This document shows positions 52,919 to 62,254 of a DNA stretch of 64,000 nt, piece after piece. The stretch is from Marinovum sp. (lineage in GTDB: Bacteria > Pseudomonadota > Alphaproteobacteria > Rhodobacterales > Rhodobacteraceae). Below the pieces are notes generated by a model that saw nothing but the letters and a program-made list of their open reading frames with translations, was not told where the DNA came from and did not search any database. Within the stretch, counting starts at the first letter, position 1. Every line of letters begins with the position of its first letter. The translations under genes and the position numbers were made by a program. The DNA is taken from contig JAKVBH010000023.1 in the NCBI GenBank assembly GCA_022447495.1, positions 1 to 64,000 of the forward strand, written 5' to 3'.

Positions 52919-53773
52919 ATGGCCGATGATCCCAAAACGCTCGTTTCCACACAATGGTTGGCTGACCACCTCAAAAACCCAGATTTGAGGATTCTCGACG
53001 CTTCCATGTATCTTCCAGGCGATCCGCGAGATCCTGAGGCAGAGTATGACGCGGCACATATTCCCGGGGCCCGATTCTTCGACATCAACGAGATCAGCGA
53101 CGCGCGCTCGGACTTGCCGCACATGGCACCTCCGATTGAGAAATTCATGTCGCGCATGCGTGCCATGGGCGTGGGTGATGGTCACCAAGTTGTCGTTTAC
53201 GACGGCGAGGGTCTCTTCTCTGCCGCTCGGGTGTGGTGGCTCTTCAAACTGATGGGTCAAGAGAACGTTGCCGTGCTCGACGGTGGTTTGCCAAAATGGA
53301 AAGCCGAAGGCCGCGAGCTTGAGGACTTACCTCCCATCCCGCGCGACCGCCACATGACCGTGCGTTTCCAAAACCAGTTGGTGCGCGATGTGACCCAAGT
53401 CAGTGCGGCCTCCAAACTCGCCACCCATCACATCGTGGATGCCCGCGCGCCAGGTCGCTTCCGCGGTGACGCTCCTGAACCCCGTCCAGGTCTGCGCGCT
53501 GGGCACATTCCAGGCTCGCGCAATGTGCACTACGCCACGCTTTTGAACGATGACCAGACGATGAAATCGCCAGACGAGACTCGTGGAATCTTCGAAGCGG
53601 CGGGCGTCGACCTGGACAAACCGATCATTACAAGCTGCGGATCTGGCGTGACTGCGGCGATCCTATCGCTCGCTTTGGAGCGAATGGGCAAACATGACCA
53701 CGCGCTATACGACGGGTCCTGGACGGAATGGGGGATGTTCCCCACCGTGCCGGTCGCCACTGGAGAAGCCTGA
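52919..53773 (+). CDS. sseA: 3-mercaptopyruvate sulfurtransferase
   Basis: A 284-residue two-rhodanese-domain protein. The first domain has YDAAHIPGARFFDI; the second carries the active site SCGSGVTA with Cys near 239. CGSGVT is the loop of mercaptopyruvate rather than thiosulfate sulfurtransferases. It moves sulfur from mercaptopyruvate to cyanide or thiols. Its TGA shares a base with the ATG of the aminotransferase gene, so the pair is co-translated. Confidence 0.93.
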   Translation: MADDPKTLVSTQWLADHLKNPDLRILDASMYLPGDPRDPEAEYDAAHIPGARFFDINEISDARSDLPHMAPPIEKFMSRMRAMGVGDGHQVVVYDGEGLFSAARVWWLFKLMGQENVAVLDGGLPKWKAEGRELEDLPPIPRDRHMTVRFQNQLVRDVTQVSAASKLATHHIVDARAPGRFRGDAPEPRPGLRAGHIPGSRNVHYATLLNDDQTMKSPDETRGIFEAAGVDLDKPIITSCGSGVTAAILSLALERMGKHDHALYDGSWTEWGMFPTVPVATGEA

Positions 53774-54957
53774 TGTTCGAAACTCTGCAATCCCAACCAG
53801 CAGACAAAATCCTCGCGTTGATGAAAGCGTTTCGTGAGGATCCCCGTGAGGAGAAGATCGACCTTGGTGTCGGTGTCTATAAAGACGCCGAAGGCCGCAC
53901 GCCGGTCATGCGTGCGATCAAGACGGCCGAGAAACAACTTTGGGAATGCGAAGAGACAAAATCCTACGTGGGCCTCGTGGGTGATCCCGGATTTGCCGAT
54001 GCGATGATCGGCCTGATCTTGTCCGACGCCGTGGCTCGCGAGGCGGTCGCAGCAGCAGCGACACCGGGCGGCACAGGCGCAGTGCGTCAGTGTTTGGAGA
54101 TGGCTAAAATGGCCAATCCAGATGTTCGCGTATATGTCAGCGACCCAACGTGGCCGAACCATCTGTCAATCATGAAATTCATGGGCATTGAGACCCACGC
54201 CTATCGGTATTTTGACGCTGAGACGCGCGGGGTGAATTTCGGTGGCATGATCGAGGACCTCAAAGCAACCAAGCCCGGCGATGTCGTGCTGCTGCATGGC
54301 TGCTGTCACAACCCCACTGGTGCGAACCTCAACACCAGCCAATGGAAAGAGGTCGTCTCCGTCCTGCAAGAGACCGGCGCCACACCGATGATCGACATTG
54401 CCTACCAGGGCTTTGGTGACGGTCTTGAGGCGGATGCTGAGGGCACACGTCTTGTGGCGTCGTCCATGCCAGAGACGCTGATCGCGGCGTCTTGTTCCAA
54501 AAACTTCGGCGTCTACCGCGAGCGCGCGGGCCTTGCCATGGCGGTGAGCCAAGACAGCGGCGCCAAGATGCTCAACCAAGACACTCTGGCTTTCCTAAAT
54601 CGTCAGAATTACTCCTTCCCGCCCGATCACGGCGCGCGTTTGGTGACCATGGTTCTGACCGATCCCGCGTTGCGCGCGGATTGGGAAGCGGAGCTGGAAG
54701 AGGTGCGCACCGGAATGCTCGAGCTGCGAGGCCAGTTGGCAGGCGAGTTGCAGCGGGCCTCCGGGTCAGATCGCTTTGGCTTTTTGGCGCAGCACCGTGG
54801 CATGTTCTCGCGTCTCGGTGCGGATGCTGCCTTGGTCGACCAACTCCGCGAGCAGCACGCGATCTACATGGTCGGCGACAGCCGGATGAACATCGCGGGT
54901 CTCAATGCGCGCACGGTTCCAATCCTGGCCGAAGCTATCGTCAAAGTCGGAATATAA
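53773..54957 (+). CDS. tyrB: Aromatic/aspartate amino-acid aminotransferase
   Basis: A 394-residue class I (subgroup alpha) PLP transaminase. Motifs: KIDLGVGVYKD, LHGCCHNPTGANL, IDIAYQGFGDG and the PLP lysine near 242 in ASCSKNFGVYRERAG; the C-terminal RMNIAGLN binds substrate. It may act on aspartate, tyrosine or phenylalanine. Making a keto acid next to a mercaptopyruvate sulfurtransferase, it could also transaminate cysteine to mercaptopyruvate; that link is inferred from the coupled genes. Confidence 0.9.
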   Translation: MFETLQSQPADKILALMKAFREDPREEKIDLGVGVYKDAEGRTPVMRAIKTAEKQLWECEETKSYVGLVGDPGFADAMIGLILSDAVAREAVAAAATPGGTGAVRQCLEMAKMANPDVRVYVSDPTWPNHLSIMKFMGIETHAYRYFDAETRGVNFGGMIEDLKATKPGDVVLLHGCCHNPTGANLNTSQWKEVVSVLQETGATPMIDIAYQGFGDGLEADAEGTRLVASSMPETLIAASCSKNFGVYRERAGLAMAVSQDSGAKMLNQDTLAFLNRQNYSFPPDHGARLVTMVLTDPALRADWEAELEEVRTGMLELRGQLAGELQRASGSDRFGFLAQHRGMFSRLGADAALVDQLREQHAIYMVGDSRMNIAGLNARTVPILAEAIVKVGI

Positions 54958-54969
54958 CCCCCGACCAAC

Positions 54970-57135
54970 CTACCGATTGCCGAAGAGATCACGCAAAAGC
55001 TGGTTTACGATCCCTTCGGCAATGCTCTCAATCTGTTCGCCAAGATCAGTGTCGCGCGGCTTATCGCCTTGCGGCTGTGGCGCTGGCGTCGGCACCTGCG
55101 ATGCGGCGGGCGTAGACATCGGCAATGGGCGCGAAGGCAGGCCTTCATGCACCCGAATCATCGTTGCGCGCCATATCTCAGCGGGTAACCCGCCACCCGT
55201 CACACCAGAGAGCGGCGTGTTATCGTCGTATCCCATCCAGACACCCGCTACATAGTCGGCGGTGAACCCAATGAACCACGCATCGCGGGCCGCTTGAGTC
55301 GTGCCCGTCTTCCCAGCCGCCTGGCGATCAGGCACGGCTGCACGGCGACCTGAACCTTCCGTCACGACTTTGGACATCATGTACATGAGTTCACCGGCAG
55401 CGGTTTCGTTGATGACCCGTTCGCCAATCCCACCTGTGGTGTCCATAAGCGGCGCGTCGTCGCCTTGGAGGCGCAGTTCCACCAGACCATAGGGCGTCAC
55501 GGATGAACCACCATTAAGAATACCTGCATAGGCACCGACCATTTCCAACAAGGTCGCTTCAGACGCACCAAGCGCCATGGCGGGGCTGTCTGCCAGCGCA
55601 CTTTCAATTCCGAAATCCCGCGCCACACGTTGGACAAGGTCGCGCCCGACACTCTCCGAGATCTTCACCGCCGGGATATTGAGCGAGTCTTTGAACGCAT
55701 GGGTTAGCGTGACATTGCCATAATACTCGTTGGTATAGTTCTTGGGGCACCATTCGCCTGAGCCCGGGATGTTGAGACAGTAAGGGGCGTCATTAACCGT
55801 GTCGTTCGGACTGTAGCCGAGCTCCAGCGCGGTGGCGTAGACAAACGGCTTGAACGCGGAACCGGTCTGGCGCTTGGCTTGGGTGGCTCGATTGAACCCA
55901 CCGGGCACTTGGGCGCCACGACCACCGACCATGGCGCGCACGGCACCATCCGCGCTCATCACAATTACCGCCGCTTGGGCCAATGATCCTTCTCGCACCT
56001 TTGTCTCGAAGACCACTTGGACAGCCTCTTCCGCCGCCCGCTGAAGACGTTGATCAAGCGTAGTCAGGATCACCACGTCCTCGGTCGTATTACGCGTGAA
56101 AAACTCTGGTCCCTCTGACATCACCCAATCGGCGAAGTATGCGCCTGCGCGGCGCTGCGCCGCGGGGGAGAGCTGTGCTGGATTGTTTGTTGCAACCTCT
56201 CGCTCCGCAGCAGAGAGATACCCTTGTTCCTCCATCAGGCGCAGGACCGTGGCCGCACGGCGTCTGGAGCGATCGATGTTGTTGGTGGGTGCATAGCGGC
56301 TAGGAGCCACCAAAAGCCCCGCCAACATCGCCGATTCCGCGGCATTCACCTCGCGTGCGGATTTGCCAAAGTAGCGCTGGCTGGCCGCTTCAAACCCACG
56401 AGATCCCGCCCCAAGGAAGGCACGGTTCAGGTAGATTGAGAGGATGTCATCCTTGGAGTATTTGGCCTCCATCGCCAGCGCATACGTCGCTTCGCGGACT
56501 TTGCGCCACAAGGATCCCGATCGGCACTCGGATTCATAGGCACGCTCGCTCTCCCAGACGTTTGGGTCAAACGGCTGGCCCATGCATAGTAGCTTTGCCG
56601 TCTGCTGTGTGATCGTCGACCCGCCATGCCCCGATAATGGGCCGCGTCCTTCGCGCAGGTTGATGCGAACCGCGCTGGCAATGCCACGCGGACTTACGCC
56701 TATATGGCGGTAGAAGCGTTTGTCCTCAGTGGCGACGACCGCGTTTTTTAGGTGCGGCGAGACCTGACCCACATGGACAACACCGCCGAATTGATCGCCA
56801 CGCCAGGCAAAGACATCGCCCTCGCGATCTGTGAGCGTAACCGACCCACGCGCGCGTCCATCAAACAAATCACCGACCTCCGGCAGAGTCGCCCAGTAAT
56901 AGAGCACCCCGCCGGCAAGGATGATTAACGCGACTGCGGTAATCCGCACCGACGTGCGCCACACAAGACGGAGTACCCACCTGATCGCAAACCAAAGCCA
57001 GCCGAACACGCCCTTGGGACGCGCAGCGGTACGGCGTTTGGTCTTCTTGCGTGGCTTTCGCTTTGGTGGTGCGGGTTTTGCGCCATAGCGGCGGTCCGCA
57101 ACCAATCGAGATTTGGTGCGTTTGGAATCACTCAT
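54970..57135 (-). CDS. Class A penicillin-binding protein (PBP1A-like)
   Basis: A 721-residue bifunctional peptidoglycan synthase. A Lys/Arg-rich cytoplasmic tail (residues 20-42) precedes one membrane helix (about 60-85). The GT51 glycosyltransferase domain has EDKRFYRHIGVS and GGSTITQQTAK; the transpeptidase has the S-x-x-K nucleophile in TGSAFKPF and AGKTGTTQ. The C-terminal tail is Pro-rich. The ATG at 57135 is preferred; a GTG 9 bases earlier is also possible. It converges with tyrB (12 bp gap, no hairpin) and is divergent from glnK. Confidence 0.95.
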   Translation of the reverse strand: MSDSKRTKSRLVADRRYGAKPAPPKRKPRKKTKRRTAARPKGVFGWLWFAIRWVLRLVWRTSVRITAVALIILAGGVLYYWATLPEVGDLFDGRARGSVTLTDREGDVFAWRGDQFGGVVHVGQVSPHLKNAVVATEDKRFYRHIGVSPRGIASAVRINLREGRGPLSGHGGSTITQQTAKLLCMGQPFDPNVWESERAYESECRSGSLWRKVREATYALAMEAKYSKDDILSIYLNRAFLGAGSRGFEAASQRYFGKSAREVNAAESAMLAGLLVAPSRYAPTNNIDRSRRRAATVLRLMEEQGYLSAAEREVATNNPAQLSPAAQRRAGAYFADWVMSEGPEFFTRNTTEDVVILTTLDQRLQRAAEEAVQVVFETKVREGSLAQAAVIVMSADGAVRAMVGGRGAQVPGGFNRATQAKRQTGSAFKPFVYATALELGYSPNDTVNDAPYCLNIPGSGEWCPKNYTNEYYGNVTLTHAFKDSLNIPAVKISESVGRDLVQRVARDFGIESALADSPAMALGASEATLLEMVGAYAGILNGGSSVTPYGLVELRLQGDDAPLMDTTGGIGERVINETAAGELMYMMSKVVTEGSGRRAAVPDRQAAGKTGTTQAARDAWFIGFTADYVAGVWMGYDDNTPLSGVTGGGLPAEIWRATMIRVHEGLPSRPLPMSTPAASQVPTPAPQPQGDKPRDTDLGEQIESIAEGIVNQLLRDLFGNR

Positions 57136-57202
57136 GCGTGTCACTGCTCAGGTCACGTCGTTGCCGTTATCTTACACCGACAACAGGACCTTGTTGAGAG
57201 AG

Positions 57203-57229
57203 ACGGAGCCGCGACTCCGTTTTTATTTT
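57203..57229 (+). terminator. Plus-strand terminator upstream of glnK with no gene before it
   Basis: ACGGAG (57203-57208) pairs with CTCCGT (57215-57220) around CCGCGA, followed by TTTTATTTT. A smaller stem CAACA/TGTTG (57181-57185 with 57192-57196) lies just before. Only plus-strand transcription gains a T tract, yet the gene to the left (PBP1A) is on the minus strand. It could be a leader attenuator of glnK-amtB or the end of a short RNA. Confidence 0.7.
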
Positions 57230-57375
57230 GCTTAATTTTTGCGCTTGCTTTGTTGTTTGCCCTCTTTTTGAGCAAATTGTCCAACTTATGCAGCCCAAAA
57301 AGGCTTCTAACCCTGCCATCGGCGATGTGATCCGGCATTTCTCTCCCATCCACAGTGCGGGCACCTGCCTGCTGA

Positions 57376-57732
<357 letters not shown>

Positions 57733-57761
57733 AACACCCGACAAACAAGGTGATATCCAAG

Positions 57762-59063
57762 ATGAAACTCAAGACACTTCTGACCGCCAGCGCGTTGATC
57801 GCCCTTCCCGGTCTGGCGCTTGCACAAGAGGCCCCGTCGTTCGACGAGATCGGCCCCTACATCATGACAACTCTGCTCTTCTGCATGGCAGGTTTCCTCG
57901 TCTTCTTCATGGCTGCCGGCTTCGCCATGCTCGAAGGTGGTCTGGTGCGTTCCAAGAACGTGACCATGCAGATGACCAAGAACATCGCACTCTTTTCCAT
58001 CGCGGCCATCATGTACTGGCTCGTGGGCTTCAACACGATGTACCCCGGTGATTTCAACGGGTACTTCGCGATTGGTGGCCAAACCGTGCTCGATCCGGTG
58101 GGTGTTGCCGCAGCGGACGCCGCGCTGGATTACGCCTCCATTGGTTCCGACTTCTTCTTCCAGTTGGTGTTTGTGGCTGCGACCGCGTCCATCGTGTCGG
58201 GGGCCGTGGCGGAACGCATCAAACTATGGCCTTTCCTCATCTTCGTCGTTGTACTGACGGGTATTATGTACCCAATCTCCGGCTCCTGGCAGTGGGGCGG
58301 CGGTTGGCTCTCCGAAGCAGGTTTCTCCGACTTCGCGGGGTCCACAGTTGTGCACTCCGTGGGTGGCTGGGCTGCTCTGGCTGGTGTCATCGTCCTCGGC
58401 CCACGTTTGGGCAAATACAAAGACGGCAAAATCAACCCCATGCCTGGCTCCAACCTCGCGCTGGCGACGCTCGGCACATTCATCCTTTGGCTCGGCTGGT
58501 TCGGCTTCAACGGCGGCTCGCAGCTTGCCATGGGTACTGTGGGTGACGTCTCCGACGTGTCGCGCATCTTTGCCAACACCAACATGGCCGCTGCAGCGGG
58601 TGCCGTGACGGCGTTGATCCTTACCCAAGTGCTTTACTCGAAGCCTGACCTAACCATGGTGCTCAACGGCGCGCTCGCGGGCCTCGTGTCCATCACGGCT
58701 GAGCCTCTCGCTCCAACGCTCTTCGGCGCGCTCTGGATCGGTGCCGTGGGCGGTGTGATCGTGGTCTTCACTGTGCCACTGCTCGACAAGTTGAAAATCG
58801 ACGACGTGGTCGGTGCGATCCCGGTCCACCTCTTCGCAGGCATCTGGGGCACCATTGCAGTGATCTTCTACGGCGAAGCCAGCATCGTGACGCAGCTCAC
58901 AGGTATCGTGGCCTATGGCGTGTTCACCTTCCTGGGTTCCTTAATCCTGTGGTTTATCCTAAAGGCCGTCATGGGCATCCGCGTCAGCGAAGAGGACGAA
59001 ATGACGGGTCTCGACATGGCCGAACTCGGAATGGAAGCCTACCCAGAGTTTTCGAAAGGCTGA
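57762..59063 (+). CDS. amtB: Ammonium transporter
   Basis: A 433-residue trimeric membrane channel. A cleavable signal peptide (ending LALAQ) is followed by 11 helices. The pore twin histidines are in VVHSVGGWAALAG and VHLFAGIWGT; the family signature DFAGSTVVH is present. The ATG at 57762 lies 29 bp after glnK, with AAGG upstream; a GTG at 57750 in frame is less likely. Expression is expected to follow nitrogen limitation. Confidence 0.97.
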   Translation: MKLKTLLTASALIALPGLALAQEAPSFDEIGPYIMTTLLFCMAGFLVFFMAAGFAMLEGGLVRSKNVTMQMTKNIALFSIAAIMYWLVGFNTMYPGDFNGYFAIGGQTVLDPVGVAAADAALDYASIGSDFFFQLVFVAATASIVSGAVAERIKLWPFLIFVVVLTGIMYPISGSWQWGGGWLSEAGFSDFAGSTVVHSVGGWAALAGVIVLGPRLGKYKDGKINPMPGSNLALATLGTFILWLGWFGFNGGSQLAMGTVGDVSDVSRIFANTNMAAAAGAVTALILTQVLYSKPDLTMVLNGALAGLVSITAEPLAPTLFGALWIGAVGGVIVVFTVPLLDKLKIDDVVGAIPVHLFAGIWGTIAVIFYGEASIVTQLTGIVAYGVFTFLGSLILWFILKAVMGIRVSEEDEMTGLDMAELGMEAYPEFSKG

Positions 59064-59088
59064 TCCTCCCTTCAGCTCAGTAGACTGT

Positions 59089-59122
59089 ACCCGGGCGTAG
59101 CGTACGCCCGGGTTTTTCTTTT
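59089..59122 (+). terminator. Terminator of glnK-amtB
   Basis: ACCCGGGCGTA (59089-59099) pairs perfectly with TACGCCCGGGT (59103-59113) around GCG, followed by TTTTCTTTT. It starts 25 bases after the amtB stop. Confidence 0.95.
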
Positions 59123-59130
59123 GACGATGC

Positions 59131-59165
59131 TATCTGCACGATTGGCCCTCCGAACTGTGCAGATA
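59131..59165. repeat. Inverted repeat with CCCTCC loop after amtB
   Basis: TATCTGCAC (59131-59139) and GTGCAGATA (59157-59165) are perfect 9 bp arms. The 17-base loop contains GGCCCTCCGAA, whose CCCTCC complements a ribosome-binding site if transcribed on the plus strand. It lies just beyond the amtB terminator in the 170 bp before the yacG stop. Two smaller hairpins follow (GCACGCC/GGCGTGC near 59238 and ATGCGC/GCGCAT near 59264), which may end yacG transcription from the other side. Confidence 0.5.
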
Positions 59166-59292
59166 ACCTTCACAACGTCGCCACAAGCGCGCGCTTTCGT
59201 TACGCAATCTCAACAAGATGCCAAAAACTTCCGCTGCACGCCCAAAGGCGTGCGTATCGAGCATGCGCATAGCGCATTCCGCTCAAGTAAAA

Positions 59293-59478
59293 TCAGTGCC
59301 GCGGATTGGAGAGCTGACGCTCAAGCTCGTCAATCGCGCGCTCGACATCCTCGGGGTCCTGAGACGGCACGGCGTAGTTTCCCCCCATCCACTTGGCGAG
59401 GTCAATGTCCGCACAACGCTTTGAGCAAAACGGGCGATACGCCTTCTCAGTCGCTTTGGCACAAATTGGACAGCTCAT
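59293..59478 (-). CDS. yacG: DNA gyrase inhibitor YacG, zinc protein
   Basis: A 61-residue protein with the zinc motif CPIC...FCSKRC at the N terminus and RCADIDLAKWM after it. In E. coli it binds GyrB and inhibits gyrase. The ATG at 59478 has AAAGGGG 4-5 bases upstream; the open frame extends further but without similarity. It is 13 bp after the rng stop in the infA-maf-rng-yacG run. Confidence 0.93.
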   Translation of the reverse strand: MSCPICAKATEKAYRPFCSKRCADIDLAKWMGGNYAVPSQDPEDVERAIDELERQLSNPRH

Positions 59479-59491
59479 CGCACCCCTTTCT

Positions 59492-60499
59492 TCATTGCAC
59501 CTCTGACAGAGGCGCGCGGACCCGCGCGCGGTTGAGCTCAAAATGCCCCAAGTTGGTCCAGCCGACCAGAGTGGTTTCTACCGGGTCCGCCTTGAATGCA
59601 GCGCGCAGCGCGCCTTCGAGGGTACGACGGTCCTTCTTTGGCATAGGCGCAAAATCAATCACAACTTGACCACCCAAACCACGCAGACGCAACTGCCGTG
59701 CCAAACCACGGGCGCAGGCCAAATTCGCCTTGAGCCCCGCGGCAGGTGACCCATCGCCGCCCGTGTTCACGTCCACCGCCACAAAGGCCCGCGTGGGTTC
59801 GATGATCATCGAACCAGCCTCAGGGTGTTCCAGTTCGTCGATCTGCTCCAAAACGCCGTGCTCTTCGAAACAGCCGGCGCCTGAAACCACCTCGTCAGCA
59901 TCCCATTCACGCCAGGCCATCTGATGCGGACCGTCGCCCTCCACCAGCAACTCCGGCGCGCCAGAGGCATCAGCAATCACGGCGCGCGCCAGGTCGCGCA
60001 TGGCCAAGATGTCATCGGCAATCTCATCCGCGCCCGCTTCGGCACAGGACGAGCGCAGGATTAGGCCAAAGCCATCCCCCTCCATCGTCTCATGGGCAAT
60101 CTCCAAAAGCGCATCCCGCAAGTCTTCGTCCTTGATCTGACGCGAGATGTTCAGCCCCGGCGCTTCTGGTGTCACGATAGCAAAACGGCTTTTGAACAAA
60201 ATCTTGGTGGTGACCGCAGGCGCCTTGCCAGGTTCTGGACGCGAGTTGACTTGAACCAACAGGCTCTCGCCCTGCTTCAAGCCTTTCACCTGCCGCAGGA
60301 AAAATTGCCCATCGGGCGCACTGAGAAACATCCCGCCTTGACCCTTCATCGGACGATCGGCCTTGGCGCGGTAAATCGCACCGGGCCGCACGCCGGCGCC
60401 ATCCACCAGCACATCCTCAAGCTTGCCATCCACCAAAAGCGCCGCCGCTTCGACATCACCCAGATGATCCAAAAGCACTTGCCGGCTCATGATCGCCAC
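59492..60499 (-). CDS. rng: Ribonuclease E/G family protein, short form
   Basis: A 335-residue protein with the catalytic metal aspartates in [11 protein letters not shown] and [14 protein letters not shown]. The S1-like segment is near the N terminus. It is clearly shorter than E. coli RNase G (about 490 residues) and ends soon after the DNase-I-like domain, so the zinc-link (CPxC) and small dimer domain are missing. It is a typical arrangement next to maf in this group. The start overlaps the end of maf by 13 bases. Confidence 0.88.
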   Translation of the reverse strand: MAIMSRQVLLDHLGDVEAAALLVDGKLEDVLVDGAGVRPGAIYRAKADRPMKGQGGMFLSAPDGQFFLRQVKGLKQGESLLVQVNSRPEPGKAPAVTTKILFKSRFAIVTPEAPGLNISRQIKDEDLRDALLEIAHETMEGDGFGLILRSSCAEAGADEIADDILAMRDLARAVIADASGAPELLVEGDGPHQMAWREWDADEVVSGAGCFEEHGVLEQIDELEHPEAGSMIIEPTRAFVAVDVNTGGDGSPAAGLKANLACARGLARQLRLRGLGGQVVIDFAPMPKKDRRTLEGALRAAFKADPVETTLVGWTNLGHFELNRARVRAPLSEVQ

Positions 60500-61059
60500 A
60501 TTGGGTATCCTGCTGCTTGGAGCATCCCCGCAGTCTCAGCCAAGGGCAGCCCCATGATGGCGGGGTATGACCCTTCGATCCACGGGATGAACGCGCCAGC
60601 CGGGCCTTGGATGCCATAGCCCCCCGCCTTGCCGCGCCAATCGTCCGTCGCGAGATAGGCGTTGAGCTCTTCATCCGAGAGCCGCTTCATCTTGACCGAA
60701 CTGACCACGTCACGCTCCCAAATCTTATCCGCTGTGCGCACAGCGATCGCCGTGATCACACGGTGACGGCGGCCTGAGAGTTTGATCAAAAACTCCGCCG
60801 CCTCTCCCGCATTGGCGGGTTTGCCCAGGATGCGACGGCCCAAAGCGACCGTTGTGTCGGCACATAGCACGATCTCATCCGGCCCCACCGCCATGGCCTC
60901 GGCCTTTTGGCGGGCAATACGCTGGCAATAGGGGCGGGGCAATTCTTTAGGGAGCGGGTCTTCGTCAATGTCAGGCGGGCGCACATCGGTAATTTTAACG
61001 CCCAATACCCCCAACAGCTCACGCCGCCGAGGGCTTCCAGATCCAAGGATCAGTTTCAC
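60487..61059 (-). CDS. maf: Maf family nucleoside triphosphate pyrophosphatase
   Basis: A 190-residue house-cleaning enzyme that hydrolyses non-canonical or modified NTPs (dTTP, UTP, m7GTP according to subfamily). Motifs: [14 protein letters not shown] at the N terminus, [11 protein letters not shown] (metal Asp) and [15 protein letters not shown]. Its start follows the infA stop without a gap, and its end overlaps rng. Confidence 0.93.
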   Translation of the reverse strand: MKLILGSGSPRRRELLGVLGVKITDVRPPDIDEDPLPKELPRPYCQRIARQKAEAMAVGPDEIVLCADTTVALGRRILGKPANAGEAAEFLIKLSGRRHRVITAIAVRTADKIWERDVVSSVKMKRLSDEELNAYLATDDWRGKAGGYGIQGPAGAFIPWIEGSYPAIMGLPLAETAGMLQAAGYPMWRS

Positions 61060-61278
61060 TTATTTAAAACGGTAGTTGATCCGACCTTTTGTGAGGTCGT
61101 AGGGCGTCATTTCCACTTGGACTTTGTCGCCAGCCAGAACACGGATGCGGTTCTTGCGCATCTTGCCTGCCGTATGTGCGATGATCTCATGGCCGTTTTC
61201 CAGCTCGACCCGAAATGTCGCATTTGGCAGGAGTTCCTTCACGACGCCGGGAAATTCGAGCAGTTCTTCCTTGGCCAT
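61060..61278 (-). CDS. infA: Translation initiation factor IF-1
   Basis: A 72-residue S1-fold protein that binds the ribosomal A site during initiation. The full standard sequence is seen: [39 protein letters not shown] and [19 protein letters not shown] lies 5 bases before the ATG. It heads the infA-maf-rng-yacG run. Confidence 0.98.
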   Translation of the reverse strand: MAKEELLEFPGVVKELLPNATFRVELENGHEIIAHTAGKMRKNRIRVLAGDKVQVEMTPYDLTKGRINYRFK

Positions 61279-61346
61279 GGTCTCTCCTTCGTTGCATTCC
61301 GCGCTCCACCGCGCGTGCGCTTAAGTGAGGCCTGATCATTCATATT

Positions 61347-62243
61347 TCAAGGGCTTTGTGGCCCCTGCGACACAATTGTGACCTCTCCGTCACGCCCACT
61401 TTGCTCGCCCCAATGGTCGCGTCCGGCCACAGAGCCTTCAACACGCACCCGTGCAATGGCGTCCAGTTCGACCTGCGTGCAGGTCCAGCCAGGTTGATTG
61501 AGCGCGCCTTGGGCGATCACCCCGGTGTCTGGGAACCCCAAATCAGGTGGGCCAAAGACACCACCGCCCCCCGTGTTCATGTCAACCGCCTCAGACCAAT
61601 CGCAGGCCCCCACGGTCGAGGACATCACGCTCACACATTGCCCCTCAAGCGCGCGGGCCATGGCTCCAATGCGCACTCGCGAATACCCCGCCAGAGACTC
61701 AGTGCAGGATGGTACCAAGATCATATCCGCCTCCTTGAGCGCCCGTCCCAGCAGGGGAAACTCGCTGTCGTAACAGATGAGAATGCCGATTTTACCAAGG
61801 TCCGTTTCAAAGAGTTGGAGTGGCCCGCCAGACACGACCTTCCACGGATCACGTTCGAACTTTGTCATGATCTGCTTGTCCTGGTGCCCAATAAAGCCCT
61901 GCGGCCCAAAGAACCGCGCGCGGTTCACCGGACGATCCACACCCACAAAGACCGGCGCCGATGCTGCGAGGATATGCACCCCGAAACGCTTGGCCAAGTC
62001 TGCGTGAAGCGCATCTGCGGCCGGCACATGTTCGGCCACGGCATGGAGCGAACGCTCCAGGTCCAATGCCACATCGCGACCAGCCAACGTCGACAGCTCC
62101 AGTGCGCCATATTCGGGAAAGACCAGCAATTGCGCGCCCTCTTGCGCGGCCTCGGCCACCCACATCTCGATCTTGGCGGTATAGTCGGCCCAGTTGTCCA
62201 ACCAGCTCATTTCATAGGCCGCGGCGGCAACGGTCACACCCAT
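61347..62243 (-). CDS. Carbon-nitrogen hydrolase (nitrilase superfamily)
   Basis: A 298-residue protein. The catalytic triad is visible: Glu in LVFPEYGALE, Lys in IMTKFERDPW and Cys in GILICYDSEFP. The order and spacing fit the aliphatic amidase/carbamoylase-like branch; the substrate is unknown. The ATG at 62243 has GAGGAG about 7 bases upstream, and lies 11 bp after the EEP nuclease stop, so the pair forms an operon. Confidence 0.88.
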   Translation of the reverse strand: MGVTVAAAAYEMSWLDNWADYTAKIEMWVAEAAQEGAQLLVFPEYGALELSTLAGRDVALDLERSLHAVAEHVPAADALHADLAKRFGVHILAASAPVFVGVDRPVNRARFFGPQGFIGHQDKQIMTKFERDPWKVVSGGPLQLFETDLGKIGILICYDSEFPLLGRALKEADMILVPSCTESLAGYSRVRIGAMARALEGQCVSVMSSTVGACDWSEAVDMNTGGGGVFGPPDLGFPDTGVIAQGALNQPGWTCTQVELDAIARVRVEGSVAGRDHWGEQSGRDGEVTIVSQGPQSP

Positions 62244-62254
62244 GGGAGGTCTCC

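Noticed and set aside
61356-61380. GGGGCCAC/GGGC hairpin at the end of the nitrilase-family gene
   Set aside because: It lies within the coding sequence, has a short stem and no T tract.
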